A DNA stretch of 64,000 nt, from the NCBI RefSeq assembly GCF_004028275.1, contig NZ_CP035033.1, positions 1,736,001-1,800,000 of the forward strand, given 5' to 3'. Below are positions 1-9,612 of this stretch, in pieces. Origin of the DNA: Hydrogenovibrio thermophilus (GTDB lineage: Bacteria > Pseudomonadota > Gammaproteobacteria > Thiomicrospirales > Thiomicrospiraceae). Below the pieces are notes generated by a model. The model searched no databases. It was not told where the DNA came from and was given only the letters and a program-made list of their open reading frames with translations. The position numbers and the translations under genes are program-made. Each line of letters begins with the position of its first letter. Within the stretch, counting starts at the first letter, position 1.

Positions 1-416
1 TTGAACAACTTATTCACCACCGTGGTGACGCCGTCAAAGTGCCCTGGCCGGGTAGCGCCTTCCAAAATCGTGGTCAAATGCGACGGCGCCACCACCAATG
101 TCTGTTCTTGTCCATTTGGATACATTTCCTCGACGGAGGGCGCAAATACGGCATCCACGCGTTTTTCCCGCAAATAAGCACAATCCTGCTCATAGGTGCG
201 GGGGTAACGGTCAAAATCTTCATTCGGTCCAAACTGCAAAGGATTCACAAAAACGCTGACCACCACCCGGTCGGCCTTTTGCCGAGCCTTGTCCACCAAA
301 CTGAGATGACCCGCATGCAAATTGCCCATCGTCGGCACCAGTGCCACCCGTTGTCCGGCACGCTTCCATTCCATCACCGTCTCTCTCAGAGACGACACTT
401 TATCCAGCTGCAGCAT
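1..416 (-). CDS. panC: Pantoate--beta-alanine ligase, partial (N-terminal part)
   Basis: PanC joins pantoate and beta-alanine with ATP to make pantothenate, the last step of vitamin B5 synthesis, in the cytoplasm. The ATG at 416 directly follows the panB stop codon (TAA at 417-419), so the two genes are translationally adjacent. The 138 visible codons begin [12 protein letters not shown] and contain the family hallmarks [18 protein letters not shown] (nucleotide-binding HxGH-type motif), [16 protein letters not shown], and the [16 protein letters not shown] segment near the window edge. About half of a normal 280-residue PanC is missing because the gene runs off the left end; nothing suggests a real truncation. 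It is the fourth gene of a pcnB-folK-panB-panC operon, an order also known from E. coli. Identification is firm. Confidence 0.95.
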   Translation of the reverse strand, partial: MLQLDKVSSLRETVMEWKRAGQRVALVPTMGNLHAGHLSLVDKARQKADRVVVSVFVNPLQFGPNEDFDRYPRTYEQDCAYLREKRVDAVFAPSVEEMYPNGQEQTLVVAPSHLTTILEGATRPGHFDGVTTVVNKLF

Positions 417-1208
417 TTATTCGCCCATCCAGTGTTCCGGCCCCGGAAAACGCTGGTGCTTCACATCGGCCACGTATTGCGCCAAGGCCGTTTGTACGGA
501 ATCGGCTTCCTGCAAAAAGTTTTTGGCGAATTTCGGCGCTTTTCCCAGCGTCAAGCCCAGCACATCATGCCAAACCAGTACCTGTCCATCCGTATCCACA
601 CCGGCACCAATACCAATCACCGGAATCGACAAACGGTCGGTAACGGTTTTTGCCAAGCTGGCCGGCACACATTCCAAGACCAGCATTTCCGCCCCGGATT
701 CCTGCAAAGCGATTGCATCGTCCAACAACTTTTGCGCGGCCTGTTTTTCACGTCCGGCGACTTGATACCCTTTCAGCTGCACCGATTGCGGCAATAGCCC
801 CAAGTGCCCACAAACCGGCACACCCAAATCGGTCAAGGCACGCACCAGAGACAAAACCCGCTTGCCGCCTTCGACCTTGACCATATTGGCCAAACCTTCC
901 TTCATCAAACGGCTCGCCGCGGCCAAACCTTGCGACACGTCGGCATCCGCCATAAACGGCAAATCGGCGACACACCAGACCTGGTGGTTTTTACGTTGTA
1001 CCATTTGGGTGTGATAAACCATGTCATCCAGCGAAACCGGCAAGGTATTCTCATGCCCTTGCACCACCATACCGAGCGAATCGCCGACCAGCAGAACATC
1101 AACCCCCGCTTCCACGCCCCAATAGGCTTGGCTGGCTTCATAAGCCGTCAAACAGGCGATTTTTTCGCCTTCGACTTTCATCTTTCTGAGCTTCGATAAG
1201 GTTTTCAT
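417..1208 (-). CDS. panB: 3-methyl-2-oxobutanoate hydroxymethyltransferase
   Basis: PanB transfers a hydroxymethyl group from 5,10-methylenetetrahydrofolate to 2-ketoisovalerate, giving ketopantoate, the first committed step of pantothenate synthesis. The protein starts [24 protein letters not shown] and shows the Mg-binding and substrate segments [25 protein letters not shown] and the later [13 protein letters not shown] and [23 protein letters not shown] blocks typical of the family. A TTG at 1247 overlapping the folK stop would add 13 residues, but the ATG at 1208 has a GGAA-type ribosome site and gives 263 residues, matching the usual 264. It sits between folK and panC. Coupling of folate (folK) and pantothenate genes makes sense because PanB consumes a folate cofactor. 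Confidence 0.96.
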   Translation of the reverse strand: MKTLSKLRKMKVEGEKIACLTAYEASQAYWGVEAGVDVLLVGDSLGMVVQGHENTLPVSLDDMVYHTQMVQRKNHQVWCVADLPFMADADVSQGLAAASRLMKEGLANMVKVEGGKRVLSLVRALTDLGVPVCGHLGLLPQSVQLKGYQVAGREKQAAQKLLDDAIALQESGAEMLVLECVPASLAKTVTDRLSIPVIGIGAGVDTDGQVLVWHDVLGLTLGKAPKFAKNFLQEADSVQTALAQYVADVKHQRFPGPEHWMGE

Positions 1209-1243
1209 AATAATTTCCAGTGTGAGTGAAACCGATTTTGGAA

Positions 1244-1744
1244 TCAAATCGGTTTAACGAAAACGTCCGACACCCGGTCGGCCAATTCTTGAAACGACCG
1301 ACCGTCCGGCATGCAACCGTCCGGTTTTAAATCCAGTAGCGGCAACAATACAAAGTCCCGTTCCGTCATAAACGGGTGCGGCACCTGCAAACGCGGTCCG
1401 TCAATAACCGTTTCGCCATACAGCAGCACATCCAAATCAATCAAGCGCTCGCCCCAATGGCGTTTTTTGACTTTGCCCTGCGTACGCTCGATGTCCTGTA
1501 ATGCATCCAACAATGCCAAAGGCGACAGTCGGGTTCTGACCCAAGCGACGGCATTGACAAAATCCGGTTGATCCTGAGGTCCCTGCGGGCGAGAGCCATA
1601 CAATTGAGACACACCTTGCCAATGAGTTTCCGGTAACTTTTTCAAACGCTCAATCGCAGTCAAAACCTGCTGTTTGGGGTTTTCCAGGTTACTGCCAATG
1701 CCGATAAAGACATCGGTTTCCCTCGCCGTTATGGTCGTTGTCAT
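1244..1744 (-). CDS. folK: 2-amino-4-hydroxy-6-hydroxymethyldihydropteridine diphosphokinase
   Basis: HPPK transfers pyrophosphate from ATP to 6-hydroxymethyl-dihydropterin in folate synthesis. The 166-residue protein has the full family pattern: [15 protein letters not shown] near the N-terminus, [18 protein letters not shown] (substrate loop), and [17 protein letters not shown], which carries the two Asp residues that bind magnesium, followed by [16 protein letters not shown]. The gene begins 11 bases after the pcnB stop and its TGA overlaps a possible TTG start of panB, so it belongs to the same transcript. No strong Shine-Dalgarno is visible before its ATG, consistent with translational coupling to pcnB. 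Confidence 0.95.
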   Translation of the reverse strand: MTTTITARETDVFIGIGSNLENPKQQVLTAIERLKKLPETHWQGVSQLYGSRPQGPQDQPDFVNAVAWVRTRLSPLALLDALQDIERTQGKVKKRHWGERLIDLDVLLYGETVIDGPRLQVPHPFMTERDFVLLPLLDLKPDGCMPDGRSFQELADRVSDVFVKPI

Positions 1745-1755
1745 CGCTGTAGGCT

Positions 1756-3195
1756 TCAGGCGTCGTCCGACGACACCGTTTCCGCCTGGTCGCCACGACC
1801 GTGGCTGCGTTTACGGTAAGGATTTCGATTGCGTCGAGGACGACGACTCCGACCTTTCGGCTTTTCCACATCATTGGCAAACGCCACCTGATCGACCGCA
1901 TCCAAATTTTGATATTCCGTCCACCAGTCGAACACTTCTTTCAGACTGTCGTCACCCGCTGCAACGCGAATGCCCATAAAATCATAAGCCGCTCGGAAGC
2001 GTGGATGCCCCGACAATTTCTGCGGTCGATTACCGTGCCGGTTCAGCAGCCGGAATTGCAGGCTCCAGATTTCCTTGATTTGGGAAATGAAACGCTTCGG
2101 AATCGATGTGGAATAAATTTGTTGTTCAATCACATCGTTGGCCGCAGCAAACATCGCATCCTGACGGGAAAAGCCTTCCGCCAAATGCTGCTCCATACGC
2201 TGCAACATCGGCTCCCACAGCATGGCTGCGAACAAGAACGACGGATTAACCCCTTTTTCGGCCTGAATACGGGCATCGGTACTCTTCAGGGCTTCGATGA
2301 CCAGCATGCGCGGAAAGCCTTCCGACTCTTGCGACAATAGGTGATGCGTCTGCGGGAACAAAAAGGTGAAAAGCCCAAAGTGACGCAGTTTTTCAAAGAC
2401 TTCAATCGCCACCCCGCTGTGAAACAGCTTCAGAACCTCTTCGAACATACGGGCGTGCGACACGTCTTTCAACAAATGTCCCAACTCGTAAATCGGCGCC
2501 TTGGTGCGTGGCTCGATTTCGAAGCCCAGTTTGGCGGCAAAACGCACCGCACGAATCATGCGGACCGGGTCTTCCCGGTAACGGGTTTCCGGATCGCCGA
2601 TCAAACGCAGTTGTCCATTGCGCAAGTCGGTCATGCCGTCAGCGTAATCCACTACTGAAAAATCGCGAATATTGTAATAGAGACTGTTGATGGTAAAGTC
2701 ACGGCGCCAAACGTCTTCGTCGATGGAACCATACACATTATCACGCACCAAACGCCCGGAATCGTCCACCGCGCGGGTATTGTTGACTTGCTTACGATTG
2801 CCCGACTGACGCCCTTCGCCATCGCCACGGAAGGTCGCCACCTCAATGGCGTTTCGCCCGAAATACACATGGGCCAAACGGAAACGGCGCCCAATCAAGC
2901 GACAACGGCTCTTAAACACCGCTTTGACCTGCTCCGGCTCGGCATTGGTCACCACATCGAAATCCTTCGGTTCCAAACCTAACAAAATGTCACGTACCCC
3001 GCCACCGACCAGATAAGCCTCATAACCGGCACGCTTCAAACCGTAAAGTACATCCAACGCTTCCTTATCGATTTGCTTACGGGAAATCCCATGCTGTTTA
3101 CGATCAATAATCTTGAGTTTGGAAGGCGATTGAAAAGAAAGGTCTGAATCAGAGGCAGAGAAAAAGGATTTTATTTTATGAATCAATCGTTGCAT
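1756..3195 (-). CDS. pcnB: Poly(A) polymerase I
   Basis: PcnB adds 3' poly(A) tails that mark RNAs for decay. The 479-residue protein has the class II nucleotidyltransferase core: YLVGGGVRDILLGLEPKDFDVVTNAEPEQVKAVF (helical turn GG motif plus catalytic DxD) at about residues 60-95, then DVWRRDFTINSLYYN and the neck region RYREDPVRMIRAVRFAAKLGFEIE. The C-terminal tail is strongly basic (repeated RR, RNR, KR), as in E. coli PcnB, and probably helps bind RNA. A related tRNA CCA-adding enzyme is the alternative, but the basic tail, the length and the pcnB-folK gene order favour poly(A) polymerase. It is the first gene of the operon, and its promoter must lie in the 3196-3503 divergent spacer shared with trpS. 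Confidence 0.93.
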   Translation of the reverse strand: MQRLIHKIKSFFSASDSDLSFQSPSKLKIIDRKQHGISRKQIDKEALDVLYGLKRAGYEAYLVGGGVRDILLGLEPKDFDVVTNAEPEQVKAVFKSRCRLIGRRFRLAHVYFGRNAIEVATFRGDGEGRQSGNRKQVNNTRAVDDSGRLVRDNVYGSIDEDVWRRDFTINSLYYNIRDFSVVDYADGMTDLRNGQLRLIGDPETRYREDPVRMIRAVRFAAKLGFEIEPRTKAPIYELGHLLKDVSHARMFEEVLKLFHSGVAIEVFEKLRHFGLFTFLFPQTHHLLSQESEGFPRMLVIEALKSTDARIQAEKGVNPSFLFAAMLWEPMLQRMEQHLAEGFSRQDAMFAAANDVIEQQIYSTSIPKRFISQIKEIWSLQFRLLNRHGNRPQKLSGHPRFRAAYDFMGIRVAAGDDSLKEVFDWWTEYQNLDAVDQVAFANDVEKPKGRSRRPRRNRNPYRKRSHGRGDQAETVSSDDA

Positions 3196-3503
3196 ATTTA
3201 TAAGGATAGGATTTTCGAGTGGTTAAAGAAAACATTTTAACGACTTTTCCACAGACTGCAATCCACTTGCGCACGATTCACACTTTTACAAGTCCACTAA
3301 ACTCGAAATGCTTTCTCTCCGTTTCCAAACCAACAGACGCCTTGACCGCTCGCTTTTTCATTTTAAAAGTGCGAAAATAATCGGCTAAGTCCTTGCACGA
3401 CAAGGCCGATTTCACCGCCATTCGGCGAAAAACAATTGTGACCTTTAAAAATTATTAATAGGCTCTTTTTAAACAAACGTTAACGGAACCAACGGAAAAT
3501 ACC
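3196..3503. other. Divergent intergenic region pcnB/trpS
   Basis: This 308-base spacer must hold the promoters of pcnB (minus) and trpS (plus). The only structure seen is a bulged inverted repeat at 3381-3409 (TCGG...CCTTG-cacga-CAAGG...CCGA), followed by a short imperfect dyad near 3411-3430. No small gene or clear consensus promoter was recognised. Confidence 0.5.
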
Positions 3504-4508
3504 ATGAACAAACCGACATTATTCAGCGGCATCCAGCCTTCAGGCGACCTTATGATTGGCAACTACATCGGGTCCATCAAAAACTGGGTGCAGATGCAGG
3601 ATGATTACAACTGTCTTTTTTCGTTGGTCAATATGCACGCCATCACCGTCGAACAAAGTCCGCAAGAGCTGGCAAAGCGCAGTCTGGATTTTGTCGCCTT
3701 GTATCTGGCCAGCGGCATCGACCCGGAAAAAAGCACCGTCTTCATTCAGTCCCATGTACCGGAACACGCCGAACTGGCCTGGTTGCTGAACTGCTCGACT
3801 TACATGGGCGAGCTTAACCGCATGACGCAATTCAAGGACAAATCGCAGAAACACGCCCAGAACATCAATGTCGGGCTGTTCGACTACCCGGTTCTGATGG
3901 CGGCGGACATCCTGCTGTACCAAACCGAAATGGTACCGGTCGGCGCGGACCAAAAACAACATTTGGAACTGACTCGTGACTTGGCGGTACGTTACAACAA
4001 CCGTTTCGACCGGGAAATTTTCAAGGTACCGGAACCGTTCATTCCACCGGCGACGTCCGGCGGACGCATTATGAGTTTGCAGGACCCGACCTCGAAAATG
4101 TCCAAGTCCGACGAAAACAAAAACAACTTCATCGCTTTGCTCGATGACCCGAAAACCATCATCAAAAAATTCAAAAAAGCGCAAACCGATTCCGGCACGG
4201 AAATCACCTACGACGTGGAAAACAAACCGGGCGTGTCCAACCTCTTGACCATCTACTCGGTCATCAGCGGGCAACCCATCGACGAGGTGGTCAAACACTT
4301 CGAAGGCAAAATGTATGGCCACTTGAAAGTCGAACTGGGAGAATTGGTCGCCGACTACCTGCAGCCAATCCAGGAGCGTTACCATACGATTCGTAACGAT
4401 GAAGCCGAACTGAAAGCGATTTTGAAAAAAGGCGCCGACACGGCACGCGAAAACGCTCAAAAAACGTTGCGTGACGTTCAGGAAGCGATTGGTTTCGTTT
4501 TACCATAA
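3504..4508 (+). CDS. trpS: Tryptophanyl-tRNA synthetase
   Basis: TrpS charges tRNA-Trp. It is a class I synthetase of 334 residues, the normal length for the bacterial enzyme. The N-terminus [24 protein letters not shown] contains the HIGH-equivalent (IGNY) signature, and the ATP-binding KMSKS loop is perfect within [18 protein letters not shown] near residue 195. The [30 protein letters not shown] block is the conserved tryptophan and ATP pocket. The ATG at 3504 follows a purine-rich GGAAAA. The gene stands alone, ends in a perfect palindromic terminator (4535-4564), and has no leader peptide or T-box visible upstream. Confidence 0.97.
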   Translation: MNKPTLFSGIQPSGDLMIGNYIGSIKNWVQMQDDYNCLFSLVNMHAITVEQSPQELAKRSLDFVALYLASGIDPEKSTVFIQSHVPEHAELAWLLNCSTYMGELNRMTQFKDKSQKHAQNINVGLFDYPVLMAADILLYQTEMVPVGADQKQHLELTRDLAVRYNNRFDREIFKVPEPFIPPATSGGRIMSLQDPTSKMSKSDENKNNFIALLDDPKTIIKKFKKAQTDSGTEITYDVENKPGVSNLLTIYSVISGQPIDEVVKHFEGKMYGHLKVELGELVADYLQPIQERYHTIRNDEAELKAILKKGADTARENAQKTLRDVQEAIGFVLP

Positions 4509-4534
4509 ACGCTAAGATTTTTATCTTACCGCCC

Positions 4535-4564
4535 ATAAAAACGACCAGGCCTGGTCGTTTTTAT
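4535..4564. terminator. Palindromic terminator after trpS, CCAGGCCTGG core
   Basis: This is a perfect 30-base dyad: ATAAAAACGA, the central CCAGGCCTGG, then TCGTTTTTAT. The T-run on the plus strand fits rho-independent termination of trpS. The iterated 10-mer (4545-4554) lies exactly at the centre, so the hairpin has almost no natural loop. Confidence 0.8.
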
Positions 4565-4696
4565 GTTTTATGCGGAAAGCCGTTTTTCGTTCCTCGTATT
4601 TTTATGCTTAAATACCCTTCTCAAGCGCTCAAGAATTTTTTCGATTCAACCGCACTTTTTTCAGGCTTGATTCTTTTCCCCTTTTTCACCTAAAAT

Positions 4697-4728
4697 GTTA
4701 CACAAAAGTAACGCATTTAATTTATAAT
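4697..4728 (+). promoter_or_regulatory. Candidate promoter/operator of the RND pump
   Basis: A short dyad GTTAC-acaaaa-GTAAC (4697-4712) lies just upstream of a consensus-like -10 box TATAAT (4723-4728), about 115 bases before the adaptor gene. Local repressors often bind such dyads in front of efflux operons, but no regulator gene is adjacent and the -35 box is poor. Treat this as a candidate only. Confidence 0.35.
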
Positions 4729-4844
4729 CCCATAACAGTATATTTTCTGGCTTCCTCTGCCCGGCTCAAAGCGCCGCTCAACACAGTCGATGCCGTAATG
4801 CTCTGACCCTCATTCAAAGAACATAACAAATGGTAGGTAAAATA

Positions 4845-6068
4845 ATGAAAAATTTTACATCTCGTTCAGCACTCAAATTCAGCGCCCTGGTTTTATCGGC
4901 CGGGCTTGCGGTCACGCTCAACGGCTGTGACAGCCTAACGGGTGGCGGCGATGCAAAACAAAACGCCGGTGCCGGTATGCACCGTATGCCGCAAGTCGGT
5001 ATCCAAAAAGCCGAACCTACCCAAGTTCCCAATACGCTTTCCTTTACCGGGCGCGCGGTGCCGTTCACCATCGCCGAAGTCCGTCCACAGGTCGACGGCA
5101 TCATCACCGAGCGTTTGTTTGAAGAAGGTCAGCATGTATCAAAAGGTGACATCCTGTACAAAATCGACGATGAAACCTACCAAGCACTTTACGACAATGC
5201 CCAAGCCGAGATTAAAAAATCCCAGGCCTTGTTGACCAACGCCGAATTGAAAGTGAAGCGAAACCAGCGTTTGGTGAAAATCAACGCCGTCAGTGAGCAG
5301 GTGCTGGACGATGCCTTGGCGACTTTGAGAGAAGCCAAAGCCAACCTGGAAGCCAACAAGGCCGCCTTGAAAACCGCTTCCATCAACTTGGAAAGAACCA
5401 AAATCAAAGCACCGGTATCCGGCATGATCGGTCGATCCAGCTTCACCAAAGGCGCTTTGGTCATGAATAACCAAGCGGAAGTCATGGCCACCATCCAACA
5501 ACTAGACCCGATTTACGTGGATTTCTCCGTGCCGTCTTATTACGCGGCGATTCTGAAGCGTGCCATGAAAAAGAACCCGGAAATGAACATCGAAAAATTC
5601 CCGGTCACGATCACATTCGATAACGGCGAGAAATACGAGCACACCGGCCACATCAAACTGTCTGAATTCAGTGTCGACGAATCGACCGATACCATCATTC
5701 TCAGAACCGAGTTCGACAACCCGGACACACAACTGTTACCCGGCATGTTCATCCGTGGTTCCGTCATGACCGGCTACCATAAAGACGTTTACTTAGTGCC
5801 TTCCCTATCGCTCAGTCGCGATACGCTTGGCCATGCCTTTGTGATGGTCTTGGCCCAAGACGGCACCGTCACGGTACGTCCGGTCAAAGAAAAAGGATTG
5901 TACAAAGAAAGCTGGGTGATTACCGATGGCTTACAGCCAGGCGACCAAATCATCGTCAAAGGCTTGCAATTTATCCGTCCCGGCATAAAAGCCGCCGTTA
6001 TGGGCGCTAAACCCGATGCCGCACCAAGCGCCACAAAAGCACCCGAGAATGCTAAGGAAGGAAAATAA
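4845..6068 (+). CDS. RND efflux periplasmic adaptor lipoprotein (AcrA/MexA type)
   Basis: This is the membrane-fusion subunit that links an inner-membrane RND pump to an outer-membrane channel. The chosen ATG at 4845 has an AGGT ribosome site; an upstream ATG at 4830 has none. The protein starts with a signal peptide and lipobox ending LNGC, so it should be a lipid-anchored periplasmic protein. The order of domains is normal: a barrel-sandwich start (VDGIITERLFEEGQHVSKGDILYKID), an alpha-helical hairpin rich in Ala, Lys and Asn (roughly residues 110-170), then KAPVSGMIGRSSFTKGALV, followed by beta-barrel and membrane-proximal parts. It lies 2 bases before the pump gene. No outer-membrane factor (TolC/OprM) gene is adjacent. 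Substrate is unknown. Confidence 0.92.
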   Translation: MKNFTSRSALKFSALVLSAGLAVTLNGCDSLTGGGDAKQNAGAGMHRMPQVGIQKAEPTQVPNTLSFTGRAVPFTIAEVRPQVDGIITERLFEEGQHVSKGDILYKIDDETYQALYDNAQAEIKKSQALLTNAELKVKRNQRLVKINAVSEQVLDDALATLREAKANLEANKAALKTASINLERTKIKAPVSGMIGRSSFTKGALVMNNQAEVMATIQQLDPIYVDFSVPSYYAAILKRAMKKNPEMNIEKFPVTITFDNGEKYEHTGHIKLSEFSVDESTDTIILRTEFDNPDTQLLPGMFIRGSVMTGYHKDVYLVPSLSLSRDTLGHAFVMVLAQDGTVTVRPVKEKGLYKESWVITDGLQPGDQIIVKGLQFIRPGIKAAVMGAKPDAAPSATKAPENAKEGK

Positions 6069-6070
6069 AC

Positions 6071-9000
6071 ATGGCCGCAGAAAAGCTCAATAAAGCCCGT
6101 CGCAGCTTTGCGACCCATTTCATCGACCGGCCGGTCACCGCTTGGGTTATCGCGCTGTTAGTGATGATTGCCGGCGTCATTTCCATCAAAAGCTTACCGG
6201 TTTCCCAGTTCCCGTCCATCGCGCCGCCGATGATCAGTGTGACGGCCACCTATCCGGGGGCATCCGCTCAAGTCATTGAGGACACGGTCACCCAGGTCAT
6301 CGAGAACAAGATGAAAGGCCTGGACGGCTTGTTGTACATGTCGTCCACCAGTGAGTCGACCGGACAAGCTGAAATCCAACTGTATTTCAGAAACGGTACC
6401 GATGCCGACATTGCCCAGATGCAGATTCAAAACAAGCTGCAAACGGCCATGTCGTCAATCCCCGATGCTGTACAGAAACAAGGGATTCAAGTCGCCAAAA
6501 AGGCGCGGAACTTCTTGATGGTGGTCACGCTCGTTTCGCCGGACAAAAGCTTGAACGCCTTTGACCTGGGAGACTATGCCGCCACCCATATTATTGATCA
6601 AATTAGTCGCGTCGAAGGCGTAGGCGAAACCTTGCAGTTCAGTGCCGAATACGCCATGCGTATCTGGTTGAACCCGCATCAATTGGCGAAATACGAATTG
6701 ACGTCCACCGACGTCGTCAGCGCAATTCAAGCCAATAACGCCGTAGTCACCGCCGGTCAACTGGGCGCATCTCCGGCTGTTGAAGACCAACCGATTAACG
6801 TGACGGTGAACCTGCAAAGTCGCTTGAAGACGGTGGACGATTTCCGCAACGTCATCGTCAAAACCGATGAAAGTGGTGCCACCATCACGGTCGGCGATGT
6901 CTCCCGCGTTGAAATCGGGGCCGATACGTACAGCAAAATGGCTCGTTACGAAGGCACCCCGGCGGCCGGTTTTGCGGTCAAAATCACACCATCGGCCAAC
7001 GCACTGGACACGGCGGAACGTGTGAAAAAACGCATGGCTGAATTGTCGGAGCTGTTCCCGGACGGCATGGAATACCTCTTCCCATACGACACCACCCCGT
7101 TCATTCAAATTTCCATCGAATCGGTCATTCAAACCCTGATTGAAGCCGTCATCCTGGTGGTTTTGATTATGTACCTGTTCCTCGGGAACCTGCGCGCGAC
7201 CTTTATCCCGACAATTACGGTGCCGGTGGTGTTGCTCGGTACTTTCGGGGTACTGGCCTATTTCGGTTATTCCATCAACACCTTGACCATGTTCGCGATG
7301 GTACTCGCCATCGGGTTACTGGTGGATGACGCCATTGTCGTGGTGGAAAACGTCGAACGGGTGATGCACGAAGAAGGCCTGCCGGCCAAGGAAGCGACAC
7401 GTCGTTCCATGAATCAGATTTCCGGCGCCCTGATCGGCATCGGCCTGGTTTTGAGTGCCGTCTTCCTGCCGATGGCTTTCTTCCCGGGGTCGGCCGGGGT
7501 CATTTATAAACAGTTCGCCGTCACCATCGTATCGGCCATGGTGCTGTCGGTGATGGCCGCGTTCATTTTAACACCGGCGTTGTGTGCCACCATTTTGAAA
7601 CCGGTGGATAAAGAAAAAGAATCCCGCGGCTTTTTCGGTTGGTTTAATCGCAACTTCACCCGCGCGACCAACGGCTATGGTCGAGGCGTTAAGGGCGTTA
7701 TCAAACACCGTTATTCGTTCTTGCTGATTTATGCCCTGATCGTCGCGGCTACCGGTTATCTGTATACCAAAACGCCATCCGGCTTCCTGCCGGAAGAAGA
7801 TCAAGGCTTCATGTTCACTCAGGTCATGATGCCGCCAGGCGCGACACGCGAGCAAACCCTTGCAGTGGTCAAACAGGTCGAAGACCATTATTTGAGCACC
7901 GAGCGCGAAAACATCGCCAGCTTGTTCACGGTGTTGGGCTTTAACTTCTCAGGAACCGGGCAAAACACCGCCATCGCCTTCATCAACCTGAAACCATGGT
8001 CGGAACGTTCCAGCCCGGCACAAAGTGTCAACGCCATTGCCGGACGCGCCATGGCCAAGTTCAGCCAGATCAAGGAAGGCATGGTGTTCGCCTTCGGCCC
8101 GCCACCGGTCATCGAACTGGGGAACGCCACCGGCTTCAACCTTTACGTGAAGGATAATGCCGGACTCGGACGCGACAAACTGTACGACGCCCGTAACCAG
8201 GTATTGGGCATGGCGAGCCAAAATCCAAACTTGGTTGGCGTTCGTCCGAACGGCCAGGAACCGGCGCCAGTGTTGGAAATGAAAGTCGACAAACAGAAAG
8301 CCGAAGCATTAGGCTTGAAAGTTTCAGACATCAACACCGCCTTGTCTGTGGCCTGGGGGAGTGCTTACGTCGATGACTTCATCAAACAAAGTAAAGTGAA
8401 GAAAATCTACGTGCAGGCCGATGCCCCTTACCGGATGCGTCCGGAAGACATGCAGGACTGGTATGTTCGCAACAACCAAGGCGAAATGATTCCGGCGACG
8501 GCCTTCCTGACCACTCAGTGGACCAAGGAATCACCGAAGTTAGAACGTTATAACGGCGTTCCGGCCTTGCAAGTGCTCGGGGCGTCTCCGCCGAACGTCA
8601 GTTCCGGACAAGCCATGCAAGCGATTGAACAGATTGCCCAAACCCTGCCGAAAGGCATCGGCATCGAATGGACCGGCTTGTCTTATGAAGAAAAAGCGGC
8701 GGGATCGAAAGCTACCTTGCTTTACGCCCTGTCGATTCTGGTCGTCTTCCTGTGTTTGGCCGCGCTCTATGAGAGCTGGAGTTTACCGGTCTCGGTTATG
8801 TTGATCGTGCCATTGGGGGCCTTAGGGACTTTGATTGCCGCGAACTTCTTCCAGATGCCGAGCGACATTTATTTCCAAGTGGGCTTATTGACAATCGTCG
8901 GCCTGGCGACCAAAAACGCCATCCTGATTGTCGAGTTCTCTAAAGAATTGGTGGAAGAAGGTGTCGAAGCCGTCGAAGCCAGTATCCGTGCCGCAAAAAT

Positions 9001-9223
9001 GCGTTTGAGACCGATTTTGATGACCTCTTTGGCCTTCGGTTTCGGGGTTCTGCCATTGGCGTTGAGCGCGGGCGCCGGTTCCGGTGCGCACCATGCGATC
9101 GGGATCGGGGTATTGGGCGGTATGGTCAGTGCCACGGCACTGGGCATCTTCCTGGTACCAATGTTCTTCGTTGTGATGCAGCAATGGTTTGCCAAGAAAT
9201 TGACCAAACCCGCTGCAGAGTAA
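6071..9223 (+). CDS. RND efflux transporter, HAE1 family (AcrB/MexB type)
   Basis: This is a proton-driven inner-membrane multidrug or amphiphile exporter, 1050 residues, the standard length. It has the expected two halves, each one membrane helix, a large periplasmic loop and a block of further helices. Landmarks include FIDRPVTAWVIALLVMIAGV at the N-terminus, the proton-relay helix GLLVDDAIVVVENVERVM (paired Asp near residue 418), FLPMAFFPGSAGVIYKQFAVT, and the C-terminal repeat NAILIVEFSKELVEEG. Its start overlaps the strong site AAGGAAGG at the end of the adaptor gene, so the two are co-translated. A good terminator follows. Broad hydrophobic-drug specificity is the family norm; the natural substrate here cannot be told from sequence. 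Confidence 0.95.
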   Translation: MAAEKLNKARRSFATHFIDRPVTAWVIALLVMIAGVISIKSLPVSQFPSIAPPMISVTATYPGASAQVIEDTVTQVIENKMKGLDGLLYMSSTSESTGQAEIQLYFRNGTDADIAQMQIQNKLQTAMSSIPDAVQKQGIQVAKKARNFLMVVTLVSPDKSLNAFDLGDYAATHIIDQISRVEGVGETLQFSAEYAMRIWLNPHQLAKYELTSTDVVSAIQANNAVVTAGQLGASPAVEDQPINVTVNLQSRLKTVDDFRNVIVKTDESGATITVGDVSRVEIGADTYSKMARYEGTPAAGFAVKITPSANALDTAERVKKRMAELSELFPDGMEYLFPYDTTPFIQISIESVIQTLIEAVILVVLIMYLFLGNLRATFIPTITVPVVLLGTFGVLAYFGYSINTLTMFAMVLAIGLLVDDAIVVVENVERVMHEEGLPAKEATRRSMNQISGALIGIGLVLSAVFLPMAFFPGSAGVIYKQFAVTIVSAMVLSVMAAFILTPALCATILKPVDKEKESRGFFGWFNRNFTRATNGYGRGVKGVIKHRYSFLLIYALIVAATGYLYTKTPSGFLPEEDQGFMFTQVMMPPGATREQTLAVVKQVEDHYLSTERENIASLFTVLGFNFSGTGQNTAIAFINLKPWSERSSPAQSVNAIAGRAMAKFSQIKEGMVFAFGPPPVIELGNATGFNLYVKDNAGLGRDKLYDARNQVLGMASQNPNLVGVRPNGQEPAPVLEMKVDKQKAEALGLKVSDINTALSVAWGSAYVDDFIKQSKVKKIYVQADAPYRMRPEDMQDWYVRNNQGEMIPATAFLTTQWTKESPKLERYNGVPALQVLGASPPNVSSGQAMQAIEQIAQTLPKGIGIEWTGLSYEEKAAGSKATLLYALSILVVFLCLAALYESWSLPVSVMLIVPLGALGTLIAANFFQMPSDIYFQVGLLTIVGLATKNAILIVEFSKELVEEGVEAVEASIRAAKMRLRPILMTSLAFGFGVLPLALSAGAGSGAHHAIGIGVLGGMVSATALGIFLVPMFFVVMQQWFAKKLTKPAAE

Positions 9224-9256
9224 CCTAGAAAGACAGTTTTAAGTTTTCTTTCGATT

Positions 9257-9304
9257 GCCCGTCCCAAAACCGCCAGGTCTGGTGGTTTTCGACGGGCTTT
9301 TTTA
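9257..9304 (+). terminator. Terminator of the RND operon
   Basis: A long stem GCCCGTC...GACGGGC encloses an inner stem AAACCGCCAG/GGTGGTTTT and is followed by a run of seven T. The centre reads CCAGGTCTGG, one base away from the iterated CCAGGCCTGG palindrome. Confidence 0.8.
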
Positions 9305-9530
9305 TGCCCGCCTGATTCCCCCCAATCCCCCTTCTAACTATTCATACATTCCTGACGCCTTTTCCTCAAAGCCAATCAGAACCCAACCAATGTGTGGCCC
9401 CAAACTCACACATTCTCACAAACGCTATTCAGCACTATCTACTACAAGCACCCTCTTCCCCCCTTATTTCAAACGATGTCATACCGATACCGCATAGAAT
9501 GGATGACTCCAGAGACACCCAGTAGGCATA
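9305..9530. other. Intergenic stretch with no recognised feature
   Basis: The sequence between the two terminators is C-rich on the plus strand and holds no convincing open frame, promoter or repeat. It separates the convergent RND operon and SulP gene. Confidence 0.5.
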
Positions 9531-9565
9531 AAAAAACCCCGTATGAATTAACTCATACGGGGTTT
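9531..9565 (-). terminator. Terminator of the SulP gene
   Basis: The stem AAACCCCGTATGA / TCATACGGGGTTT has a 6-base loop, and on the minus strand it is followed by a T-run. It is placed right behind the stop codon at 9613. The iterated 10-mer is absent here. Confidence 0.8.
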
Positions 9566-9612
9566 GTTCGCCCTCATCACTGACGCCTATCGCGTCAGCC
9601 TATGGGTCTGGT

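Noticed and set aside
3540-4460. Long open frame of about 306 codons on the strand opposite trpS
   Set aside because: It is a shadow of trpS in a moderately GC-rich genome, with no ribosome site and no recognisable domain.
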